The position numbers and the translations under genes were made by a program. 6,603 bases of DNA from UBA1774 sp045628925 (GTDB taxonomy: Bacteria > Bacillota > Clostridia > Oscillospirales > Oscillospiraceae), in assembly GCA_045628925.1 (NCBI GenBank), contig JAZQQF010000144.1, forward strand, positions 1-6,603. Reading direction: 5' to 3'. Under the pieces are notes generated by a model. The model was not told the origin of the DNA. It saw only the letters and a list, made by a program, of their open reading frames with translations, and made no database searches. The number at the start of each line of letters is the position of its first letter. Position 1 is the first letter of the stretch. Positions 1 through 5,066 of the stretch are shown in pieces.

Positions 1-644
1 GGCAGATCCTTGTCCAGATCGCTGTGGGTGGGACCGGGGGCGATGGCGTTTACGCGGATGCCGTAATCGCCCAGATCAATGGCGAGGAACCGCGTCAGGT
101 GGTTCAGCGCCGCCTTGGAGGCATTGTAGGGCGCCATGGGCTGATCCTTGGCGCTGCCCACGCAGGTGCCGCCGATGGAGGAGATGTTGATGATGCTGCC
201 GCCCTTTTCTGTCATCAGCGGCGCGAGGCAGTAGACGCAGTTGGCCGGGCCGTGGAGGTTCGTGTTCAGCACCCGGTTCCATTCACCGAGGTCCTTGTCA
301 TCAAGAAAATGCACCACGGTGGAAACGCCTGCGTTGTTCACCAGCACGTCCAGCGTTCCGAATTTCTCCTTCACGACGGCGGCAGCGGCCTTCACGCTGT
401 CCATGGAGGCGGCGTCGCACTGCACGGCGAACACGTCGGTTCCGTACTGCCGCAGCTGGGCGGCGGCTTCTTCGCCGGAGGCGAGATTGCGGCAGAGGAT
501 CGCCACATTGCAGCCGGACTGGGCAAAGGCCGCGCTGATGCCGAGACCGATGCCACGGTTGCCGCCGGTGACGACCACGTTCTTGCCGCGCACGTCGAAC
601 ACGGCGTTCATATTTTCAATGGGAGGGAGACTCACGTTCATCAT
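1..644 (-). CDS. SDR family NAD(P)-dependent oxidoreductase, C-terminus cut by window edge
   Basis: A classical short-chain dehydrogenase/reductase, a cytosolic NAD(P)-dependent enzyme that interconverts an alcohol and a ketone. 214 codons are present; the family is usually about 250-270 residues, so roughly 40-50 are missing beyond the left edge. Numbering from the ATG at 644, the sequence shows the Rossmann motif TGGNRGIG (26-33), NNAG (103-106), the serine pair of the ISSIGG stretch (155-156), the catalytic YNASK (Tyr173, Lys177) and the NAIAPGP stretch after the active site. The Ser-Tyr spacing is a few residues longer than usual. About 20 residues precede the Rossmann strand. Two ATGs stand in tandem (644 and 641), right behind a GGAAAGG ribosome binding site, so the start is uncertain by one codon; an ATG at 611 has no such site. 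Overall look is closest to polyol/gluconate-type SDRs (inference); the substrate cannot be read from the sequence. It diverges from the hydroxyacid dehydrogenase gene. Confidence 0.93.
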   Translation of the reverse strand, partial: MMNVSLPPIENMNAVFDVRGKNVVVTGGNRGIGLGISAAFAQSGCNVAILCRNLASGEEAAAQLRQYGTDVFAVQCDAASMDSVKAAAAVVKEKFGTLDVLVNNAGVSTVVHFLDDKDLGEWNRVLNTNLHGPANCVYCLAPLMTEKGGSIINISSIGGTCVGSAKDQPMAPYNASKAALNHLTRFLAIDLGDYGIRVNAIAPGPTHSDLDKDL

Positions 645-669
645 CCTTTCCGAATTTATATCTGTTAAA

Positions 670-698
670 AGTGTATCACAGACACAAAGAAATTGCAA
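670..698 (-). promoter_or_regulatory. Promoter of the SDR gene (extended -10)
   Basis: Read on the minus strand: -35 TTGCAA (698-693), a 17-base spacer, then -10 TACACT (675-670) preceded by TG plus one base, the extended -10 signature. The start would fall near 663, leaving a leader of about 19 bases that includes the GGAAAGG ribosome binding site. The -35 hexamer is its own reverse complement and is also the -35 of the opposite promoter. A TATAAA at 660-655 is a poorer -10, because it would put the start inside or past the ribosome binding site. Confidence 0.5.
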
Positions 699-721
699 TC
701 CTGCGGGAAACCTGCTATGCT
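693..721 (+). promoter_or_regulatory. Promoter of the D-2-hydroxyacid dehydrogenase gene (extended -10)
   Basis: -35 TTGCAA (693-698), a 17-base spacer and -10 TATGCT (716-721), with TG at 713-714 giving an extended -10. Transcription would begin near 728, just upstream of the AGGAAGG ribosome binding site at 739-745. It shares its palindromic -35 with the minus-strand promoter. Confidence 0.55.
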
Positions 722-754
722 GTGTTCAAAAAGAAAACAGGAAGGAAGCGGACC

Positions 755-1732
755 ATGGAAGCATTGAACATACTGGTCATGGCGGAGCGGGTCAGCAACG
801 TGATGCTGGATACCGGGGAGGGCGCGGCGGCCTGCCGGGCGCAGTTCCCGGAGATGAACTGGCGCTTTGTGCCGGACGGGAAGGAGACCGAGGCGGATAT
901 CCGATGGGCGAACGTCATCACCGGGCATCCCCGGCCCATGTGGCTGAAAAACGCGGAGAACCTCCGCTGGCTCCATATCCAGTCCGCCGGAGTCAACGGC
1001 TATGAGCGCCGGGAAATTTACGCCGACCCCGGCCCCATCGTCACCCGGGCCGCGGGCGTCCACGCGCCCGCCATGGCGGAGCACGCGCTGGGGCTGGCCC
1101 TGAGCCTTACCCGGCGGCTGCCGGATCTGTATCGGAATCAGATCGCCGGGACGTGGAAGCCCGTCCACGCCACGAAGAACCTCCACGGGGCCACCGCCGT
1201 CCTGCTGGGGACGGGCTGGCTGGCGGCAGATCTCGTGCCGCTGCTGAAGCCCTTCGGCTGCCGCATCCTCGGCGTCCGGCGGGATATCGGGAAGGGAACG
1301 CCGGAAGGTTATGACGAGGTGTATCCGGTCAGCGCGCTGCACGAAGCGCTGGCGCAGGCGGATTATATCTTCTCCACACTGCCCTATACGGAGGCCACGC
1401 GGAAGCTGATGGACGCCGCGGCCTTCGATGCGGTGAAGCCCGGCGCGGTCTTCATCAACATGGGCCGGGGCGGCACGGTGGACACGGACGCGCTGATGGC
1501 CGCGCTGGAATCCGGAAAACTGGGCGGCGCGGGGCTGGACGTGACCGACCCGGAGCCGCTGCCGGACGGGCATCCTCTGTGGCGGGCACCGAACCTCATC
1601 ATCACGCCCCACTGCAGTGCGTGGAGCGACCTCACCGACAAACGGCGCTACGGGCGCTTCCTCGAGCTGCTGGGGATGTTCCTGAACGGGGAGGAGCTGC
1701 CCGGGCAGATCGATTTTGAGGCGGGGTACTAA
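755..1732 (+). CDS. D-isomer-specific 2-hydroxyacid dehydrogenase (GhrA/GRHPR-like)
   Basis: A cytosolic 325-residue enzyme of the D-2-hydroxyacid dehydrogenase family, which reduces 2-keto acids to D-2-hydroxyacids with NAD(P)H. The start at 755 follows AGGAAGG at a good distance and fits the usual family length; the frame is open further upstream but has no start signal there. The catalytic triad is intact: Arg238 in NMGRGG, Glu267 in the DPEPLP stretch and His286 in TPHCSAW. The nucleotide-binding loop is GTGWLA (152-157), so the third glycine of GxGxxG is alanine. The second strand of the Rossmann fold ends in GVRRD (173-177), with arginines where NAD-specific members carry an acidic residue, which suggests NADPH (inference). 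The N-terminal substrate-binding half is shortened, as in GhrA-type proteins. The substrate (glyoxylate, hydroxypyruvate or another keto acid) cannot be decided. It is a single-gene unit with its own promoter; a new promoter begins 57 bases after the stop. Confidence 0.92.
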   Translation: MEALNILVMAERVSNVMLDTGEGAAACRAQFPEMNWRFVPDGKETEADIRWANVITGHPRPMWLKNAENLRWLHIQSAGVNGYERREIYADPGPIVTRAAGVHAPAMAEHALGLALSLTRRLPDLYRNQIAGTWKPVHATKNLHGATAVLLGTGWLAADLVPLLKPFGCRILGVRRDIGKGTPEGYDEVYPVSALHEALAQADYIFSTLPYTEATRKLMDAAAFDAVKPGAVFINMGRGGTVDTDALMAALESGKLGGAGLDVTDPEPLPDGHPLWRAPNLIITPHCSAWSDLTDKRRYGRFLELLGMFLNGEELPGQIDFEAGY

Positions 1733-1746
1733 AATATTCGCAAAAG

Positions 1747-1789
1747 AGCGCAGGCAGGATTTCCCGGCGGAAAATCCCGATTCCGCGCT
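1747..1789 (+). terminator. Imperfect hairpin after the hydroxyacid dehydrogenase, weak terminator candidate
   Basis: An outer stem AGCGC (1747-1751) with GCGCT (1785-1789) is continued by GG/CC pairs past a bulged A, and an inner arm GGATTTCC (1757-1764) pairs with GGAAAATCC (1769-1777) around CGGC with one bulge. Only two T residues follow, and they are already part of the next TTGACA box, so termination would be inefficient or factor-dependent. No better terminator lies between the two genes. Confidence 0.3.
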
Positions 1790-1817
1790 TGACATACCGC
1801 ACAATGCGTGGTATAAG
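1789..1817 (+). promoter_or_regulatory. Housekeeping promoter of the T-box/trpB unit
   Basis: A perfect -35 TTGACA (1789-1794), a 17-base spacer and -10 TATAAG (1812-1817) preceded by TGG, so also an extended -10. The predicted start is near 1824, just before the first conserved bases of the T-box leader. This is the strongest promoter in the window, as expected for a gene whose control lies in transcript termination rather than initiation. Confidence 0.85.
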
Positions 1818-1823
1818 AGTATT

Positions 1824-2095
1824 AAACCGATGACGAAGAGGTAGTAAGCGTTCATCGTTTTCTTCCAGAGAGCCGCGGGTGCTGGGAGCGCGGCAGAAAA
1901 CAGAGCGCCGAATGGGCCTTCCGAGGGCGAACGGAAAGGGCGGTTGCCTGAGTACGGGAGACGGGGCGGGATCTCCCCGTTAGAAACGGTCGGCATATCA
2001 ATGGGTATGCGCAGAGAGGGCGCGAGAGCGTCAAGCCGGGTGGCACCGCAGGAGTTATTATCCTGTCCCAGCAGATTTGCGGGGACAGGATTTTT
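1824..2095 (+). promoter_or_regulatory. T-box riboswitch, tRNA-Trp responsive, controlling trpB
   Basis: A complete T-box leader: uncharged tRNA-Trp stabilises the antiterminator and lets transcription proceed into trpB. Stem I begins with GATGACGAAGAGG; AGTAA (1843-1847) and CGAA (1909-1912) form the two sides of the specifier loop. The specifier after GAA is TGG (1913-1915), the Trp codon. The upper stem is GTTTTCT (1857-1863) with AGAAAAC (1895-1901), capped by GCCGCG (1872-1877)/CGCGGC (1889-1894), with the AGAGAG element before it. A stem III-like hairpin is ACGGGG (1961-1966)/CCCCGT (1975-1980). The T-box core GGGTGGCACCGC is at 2038-2049. Its bulge UGGC pairs with an acceptor end GCCA, fitting the G73 discriminator of bacterial tRNA-Trp. 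The antiterminator pairs GGG (2038-2040) and GCAGGA (2048-2053) with TCCTGT and CCC (2061-2069), the same bases that form the 5' arm of the terminator. This element and its promoter fill most of the gene-free stretch 1733-2225. Confidence 0.95.
2060..2095 (+). terminator. T-box regulatory intrinsic terminator
   Basis: A 10-bp perfect stem (2060-2069 with 2082-2091, core CCTGTCCC/GGGACAGG), a 12-base loop and TTTTT (2091-2095). It excludes the antiterminator because bases 2061-2069 belong to both. It should form when tRNA-Trp is charged and stop transcription about 130 bases before trpB. Confidence 0.93.
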
Positions 2096-2116
2096 GCATT
2101 CACAGGAGGGAAGACC

Positions 2117-2164
2117 GTGTATCTTCTGGCGAAATACTGGCGCGGCAGCGCCGAAGAATCATAA
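2117..2164 (+). CDS. Possible 15-codon leader ORF between T-box terminator and trpB
   Basis: A GTG start at 2117 stands 6 bases after a near-ideal ribosome binding site AGGAGGG (2104-2110), a better site than trpB itself has. The frame reads VYLLAKYWRGSAEES and stops with TAA (2162-2164). It has one Trp codon (2138-2140) and is not in frame with trpB. It is transcribed only when the T-box reads through. A small GC hairpin follows 16 bases after the stop. I do not recognise the peptide. It may be a translated leader peptide, a remnant of a lost gene, or a chance frame behind a purine-rich run. There is no direct evidence of translation. Confidence 0.3.
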   Translation: MYLLAKYWRGSAEES

Positions 2165-2180
2165 ACCGGACATTGCCTCT

Positions 2181-2195
2181 GCGGCGGCCCGCCGC
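2181..2195 (+). other. GC hairpin between the small ORF and trpB
   Basis: GCGGCG (2181-2186) pairs with CGCCGC (2190-2195) around a 3-base loop, followed by GCTTTATT. The T-run is broken, so it is at best a weak second terminator or pause site. It lies 17 bases downstream of the small ORF's stop and about 15 bases before the trpB ribosome binding site, so ribosomes finishing the small ORF could influence its folding (inference). Confidence 0.3.
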
Positions 2196-2225
2196 GCTTT
2201 ATTCATACGGAAAGGAACGAATATC

Positions 2226-3593
2226 ATGACAAAAGAAATTCCCTATAAAATCTATCTGGAAGAATCCGAGATGCCGAAGGCGTGGTACAATCTCCGCGCC
2301 GATATGATCAACAAGCCCGCGCCCCTGCTGGACGCGAAGACCGGCAAACCCATGACGGCGGAGGAGCTGTCCAAGGTGTTCTGCGCGGACCTTGTGCAGC
2401 AGGAGCTGGACGATACCACGCCTTACTTTGAGATCCCCCCCGAGATCCTCAGCTTCTATAAAATGTACCGGCCCGCGCCGCTCATCCGGGCCTACTGTCT
2501 GGAAGAAAAGCTGCAGACCCCGGCGAAAATCTACTATAAGTTCGCGGGCAACAATACCTCCGGCAGCCATAAGCTGAACAGCGCCATCGCGCAGGCCTAT
2601 TATGCCAAGAAGCGGGGCCTCAGGGGCGTTACCACCGAGACCGGCGCGGGCCAGTGGGGCACCGCGCTGAGCATGGCCTGCTCCTATCTGGAGCTGGACT
2701 GCAAGGTCTACATGGTCAAGGTGAGCTATGAGCAGAAGCCCTTCCGCCGCGAGGTCATGCGGACCTACGGCGCGTCCGTCACCCCGTCCCCGTCCATGGA
2801 GACCGCGGTTGGCCGGAAGATCCTCGAAGCCCATCCGGGCACCGGCGGCAGCCTCGGCTGCGCCATTTCCGAAGCGGTGGAGAAGGCCACCACCACGGAG
2901 GGCTACCGCTATGTGCTGGGCAGCGTGCTGAATCAGGTCATGCTGCACCAGTCCATCATCGGTCTGGAAACCAAGGCCGCCATGGAAAAATACGACATCA
3001 AGCCCGACGTCATCATCGGCTGCGCCGGCGGCGGCTCCAATCTGGGCGGCCTGATCGCGCCCTTCATGGGCGAGAAGCTCCGGGGCGAGGCGGATTACCG
3101 CATCATCGCCGTGGAGCCCGCGTCCTGCCCCAGCCTGACGAGAGGCGTTTACGCTTATGACTACTGCGACACCGGCATGATCTGCCCGCTGGCGAAAATG
3201 TATACGCTGGGCAGCGGCTTCATCCCCTCCGCGAACCACGCCGGCGGCCTCCGGTATCACGGCATGAACCCCGCCCTGAGCCAGCTCCGGGCCGACGGGC
3301 TGCTGGAAGCGGTGAGCGTGAAGCAGACCGAGGTGTTTGCCGCCGCCGAGGAGTTTGCCCGCGTGGAGGGCATCCTGCCCGCGCCGGAAAGCTCCCACGC
3401 CATCAAGGTGGCGCTGGACATGGCGAAGGAATGCAAAAAGACCGGGGAGGAGAAGACCATCGTCTTCGGCCTCACCGGCACCGGTTATTTCGATATGTAC
3501 GCTTATGAGAAGTTCCACGACGGGAAGATGGAGGACTACATCCCCTCCGACGAGGAGCTGGCCGAAGCGGTGAAGAACCTGCCGAAGGCGTAA
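2226..3593 (+). CDS. trpB: TrpB2-type tryptophan synthase beta chain (TrpB-like PLP enzyme)
   Basis: A 455-residue cytosolic PLP enzyme that condenses indole with L-serine to give L-tryptophan. Length and sequence fit the TrpB2 (TrpB-like) branch rather than the roughly 400-residue TrpB1. Visible sites: Lys116 in the SGSHKLNS stretch, which forms the internal aldimine; the catalytic loop TETGAGQWG with Glu138, where Trp144 replaces the His of TrpB1 as is typical of TrpB2; and the phosphate-binding GGGSN (268-272) preceded by Cys266-Ala267. The C-terminus carries the LTGTGYFD stretch and an acidic tail. TrpB2 enzymes keep the N-terminal extension seen here and often act without a TrpA partner, using free or salvaged indole (family knowledge). 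No trpA or other trp gene is in the window, consistent with stand-alone use. The start at 2226 follows GGAAAGGAA by 8 bases; the frame is open upstream into the T-box but lacks start signals. Expression is controlled by the upstream Trp T-box, which supports a role in Trp supply. Confidence 0.96.
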   Translation: MTKEIPYKIYLEESEMPKAWYNLRADMINKPAPLLDAKTGKPMTAEELSKVFCADLVQQELDDTTPYFEIPPEILSFYKMYRPAPLIRAYCLEEKLQTPAKIYYKFAGNNTSGSHKLNSAIAQAYYAKKRGLRGVTTETGAGQWGTALSMACSYLELDCKVYMVKVSYEQKPFRREVMRTYGASVTPSPSMETAVGRKILEAHPGTGGSLGCAISEAVEKATTTEGYRYVLGSVLNQVMLHQSIIGLETKAAMEKYDIKPDVIIGCAGGGSNLGGLIAPFMGEKLRGEADYRIIAVEPASCPSLTRGVYAYDYCDTGMICPLAKMYTLGSGFIPSANHAGGLRYHGMNPALSQLRADGLLEAVSVKQTEVFAAAEEFARVEGILPAPESSHAIKVALDMAKECKKTGEEKTIVFGLTGTGYFDMYAYEKFHDGKMEDYIPSDEELAEAVKNLPKA

Positions 3594-3600
3594 AGAAAAC

Positions 3601-3677
3601 GAAATCCGTCCTTCGGACGGGTGAAATTCGCCTCCGGCGAGCGAAATCGCTGACACGGCGAAATTCGCTGCGGCGAA
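3601..3677. repeat. Array of small palindromic GAAAT-TCG units
   Basis: Four related units start with GAAATCCG or GAAATTCGC-like words at 3601, 3623, 3643 and 3660 (spacing 22, 20 and 17 bases). Each runs into a hairpin: CCGTCC-TTC-GGACGG (3606-3620), TCGCC-TCC-GGCGA (3628-3640), GCGA-AA-TCGC (3641-3650) and TTCGC-TGCG-GCGAA (3664-3677). They are noncoding and lie directly behind the trpB stop, ahead of the terminator. Spacing and sequence vary, so this is not a CRISPR. It resembles the dispersed palindromic intergenic elements common in clostridial genomes (inference) and may protect the transcript's 3' end or be a miniature mobile sequence. Confidence 0.7.
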
Positions 3678-3693
3678 CTGAATGGAATAAACC

Positions 3694-3734
3694 AAAAGAG
3701 GAAACTCGCAGCGAATGCGAATTTCCTCTTTTTT
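3694..3734. terminator. Strong intrinsic terminator between convergent units, possibly bidirectional
   Basis: An 11-bp perfect stem, AAAAGAGGAAA (3694-3704) with TTTCCTCTTTT (3722-3732), is extended by TCGCA (3706-3710)/TGCGA (3716-3720) around GCGAA. It is followed by TTTTTT (3729-3734) on the plus strand. It ends the trpB transcript. On the minus strand the stem is followed by only four T residues from its own arm and then a T-rich stretch, so it could also end the WYL/XRE transcript, less efficiently. Confidence 0.9.
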
Positions 3735-3769
3735 ATGTCTGCACGGTTTCATTCGAACTGCGCGGGCGT

Positions 3770-4015
3770 TTATGCCTCCGGCGGCCTGTATTTCAGCAGC
3801 GAATCCGGCGTGCAGTCCAGCACAAAGCAGAGGCGGGCGAGAATATCCGGATCCATCTTCTCCACGTCGCCCCGATACTAGCGGTCAATGACCTCAAAAC
3901 GGACGTTGACGCTGCGGGCAAGCTCATTTCGGTTGATGCCGCGGGCGTCCATGAGTTCCTTCAGATGCAGCTCGATTTGCCCATAGTGCTGCGAGGTTAC
4001 CAGCGTTTTTTCCAT
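3770..4015 (-). pseudogene. Small XRE/Cro-type HTH regulator interrupted by an in-frame TAG
   Basis: Translation from the ATG at 4015 to the TAA at 3770 gives 81 codons of a single-domain helix-turn-helix DNA-binding protein. Codon 46 is TAG (3880-3878). Before it the protein reads through helices 1-2 (NRNELARSVNV, 28-38) into the recognition helix, FEVIDR. After it, YRGDVEKMDPDILARLCFVL continues the same domain in the same frame, with no indel. Related small XRE proteins have Trp in the stretch K/R-W-Y-x-G at this place (from memory of the family). A single G-to-A change from TGG would make the TAG. The 45-residue product would lack a complete HTH. GGGGAA (4026-4021) within the end of the WYL gene is its ribosome binding site, and only one base separates the WYL stop from this ATG, so the two are co-transcribed and probably translationally coupled. 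Alternatives are a sequencing error or strain polymorphism, or suppression of the amber codon. The stop is recent, since the rest of the frame is undamaged. Confidence 0.85.
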
Positions 4016-4016
4016 C

Positions 4017-4997
4017 TTATTCCCCATACGCCGCCAAAATCCCCTTCACGTAATCCCGGAACGCGGCTGCCTCCTCGCCCGGCGATAAAATCTCCGCCTC
4101 CGCGCCGAAGCCGCAGAGCCAGCCGTAAAACTGCGGGCTGACCGCCACGCGCACGGTGCAGGTGAAATGCTCGTCCCCGTCCGGCACCAGCATCAGCTCC
4201 TGCCCGAAGCGATCCAGCACGGAGTTCGCCAGATGGCGGGCGAAGCGGAGCCGCAGCTCCTTTTCCTCCCGCCGGAACATCCCGAAGACCCGGCTGTCAT
4301 ACCGGGCCATGTCTTCCTTTTCAAAGACCTCGCCGCCCTCCCGGGGATCGTCGACGGTCTGCATATCGGTCATCTTATCCACCCGGTAATGGCGGAGCAG
4401 GGCAGAGGCTGCGTCATAGGCCACCAGATAGTAGTTCTCATCTGCCCACGTGAGCGCCCACGGGCTGACCTGATAGAAGGCGCCGTCCTTCCGGAAAACT
4501 CTGGATTTATCCACGCCGTAGTCAAAATAACGGAACCGGATCTGCCGGTCGTCCGCGATGGCGGTGTGGATGCAGTCCACGTTATAATAGATGCGCTCAT
4601 TCATGGTCTTGACCCGGTTCATGACGAAGACCTGACGGTGGAGCTGCCGGGCTTCGCCCTTGCTGGTCAGGCCTTCCAGCTTCTGGATCAGCTCCTCGCT
4701 CTTTTTCCGGGTGATGAATTTGGAGGCCTGCACGCTGTCCACCAGCAGCTTCAGCTCCGGCAGCTCGAATGCGCGGGAAGCAAGATAATACTGCCCCTGA
4801 TCGCCGACGATGTCTGCCCCGTAGCGCTTCAGCGCGTCGATATCCTCATACAGGCTCTTGCGCTCGGCGGTGATATCATAGCGGCCAAGCTCCTCGACCA
4901 TGTCCCGGATGCTGACCGGGTGCTGCTCATCGCTCTGCTCCTCCAGAAAGCGGAGCAGATACAGAATTTTCAGACGCTGATTGGGGGTCTTTGCCAT
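4017..4997 (-). CDS. WYL domain-containing transcriptional regulator
   Basis: A 326-residue DNA-binding regulator with the standard three-part layout. A winged HTH occupies about residues 5-72 (QRLKILYLLRFLEE, then TAERKSLYEDIDALKRYG). The WYL domain spans about 140-215, with the signature as YYL (189-191) after PWALTWADEN, and the basic RHYRVDKM (202-209) that in this family lines the ligand pocket. A C-terminal WCX-like region lies at about 245-325, ending in the GEEAAAFRDYVKGIL stretch. WYL proteins sense small ligands or nucleic acid and control DNA-repair, metabolic and anti-phage genes; the ligand here is unknown. The ATG at 4997 has an ideal ribosome binding site GGAGG (5010-5006) 8 bases upstream. 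The gene leads a two-gene unit with the broken XRE gene (1-base gap) and diverges from the SLOG gene through overlapping promoters. Autoregulation or control of the SLOG unit is plausible but not shown by the sequence. Confidence 0.93.
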   Translation of the reverse strand: MAKTPNQRLKILYLLRFLEEQSDEQHPVSIRDMVEELGRYDITAERKSLYEDIDALKRYGADIVGDQGQYYLASRAFELPELKLLVDSVQASKFITRKKSEELIQKLEGLTSKGEARQLHRQVFVMNRVKTMNERIYYNVDCIHTAIADDRQIRFRYFDYGVDKSRVFRKDGAFYQVSPWALTWADENYYLVAYDAASALLRHYRVDKMTDMQTVDDPREGGEVFEKEDMARYDSRVFGMFRREEKELRLRFARHLANSVLDRFGQELMLVPDGDEHFTCTVRVAVSPQFYGWLCGFGAEAEILSPGEEAAAFRDYVKGILAAYGE

Positions 4998-5020
4998 GTT
5001 TCCCGCCTCCTTTTCAGCCT

Positions 5021-5049
5021 ATTTTATCGCATTGACAGATATTCGGCAA
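5021..5049 (-). promoter_or_regulatory. Promoter of the WYL/XRE unit
   Basis: On the minus strand: -35 TTGCCG (5049-5044), a 17-base spacer and -10 TAAAAT (5026-5021). The predicted start is near 5014, giving a leader of about 17 bases with the GGAGG site. Its spacer (5043-5027) completely contains the -35 box of the divergent SLOG promoter. Confidence 0.55.
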
Positions 5050-5060
5050 GAGAGTATAGT
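5032..5060 (+). promoter_or_regulatory. Promoter of the SLOG/aldo-keto reductase unit
   Basis: Perfect -35 TTGACA (5032-5037), a 17-base spacer and -10 TATAGT (5055-5060). A standard 6-base discriminator (5061-5066) puts +1 at 5067, the A of the SLOG start codon, so the mRNA should be leaderless. It overlaps the minus-strand WYL promoter, so RNA polymerase is unlikely to occupy both at once. Confidence 0.8.
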
Positions 5061-5066
5061 AGAAAT

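Noticed and set aside
671..685. GTGT...ACAC as a CRP/FNR- or Rex-like operator in the divergent gap.
   Set aside because: The inverted repeat is only four bases per arm and does not match a full consensus half-site. It is too short to call.
1910..1918. An alternative T-box specifier, ATG (Met) or GGG/GGC (Gly), in a shifted register.
   Set aside because: TGG directly follows the conserved GAA. The UGGC bulge fits the G73 discriminator of tRNA-Trp rather than those of tRNA-Met or tRNA-Gly, and the target gene makes Trp.
1944..2225. An N-terminal extension of trpB into the leader (frame open from 1944).
   Set aside because: It would translate through the T-box core and terminator, has no ribosome binding site, and would make the protein far longer than the TrpB2 family. 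The ATG at 2226 has a proper site.
3601..3677. The spaced repeats as a CRISPR array.
   Set aside because: Units are short, differ from each other, have irregular 17-22 base spacing with no unique spacers, and no cas genes are present.
2199..3752. A 517-codon open frame on the minus strand opposite trpB, and similar long minus-strand frames over 665-1996.
   Set aside because: They lie antisense to genes with full catalytic motifs, give low-complexity Gly/Ala/Arg/His-rich translations with no recognisable domain, and run through the T-box and terminators. They are GC-rich shadow frames.
3878..3880. TAG read as pyrrolysine or as a reassigned codon.
   Set aside because: No Pyl genes or other in-frame TAG-containing frames are visible. 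The gene is a regulator, not a methylamine enzyme, and a one-base change from a Trp codon is the simpler explanation.
5025..5041. TATC-9-GATA inverted repeat between the WYL and SLOG genes as the WYL operator.
   Set aside because: Four-base arms in an AT-rich promoter region are expected by chance; without orthologous gaps to compare it cannot be supported.
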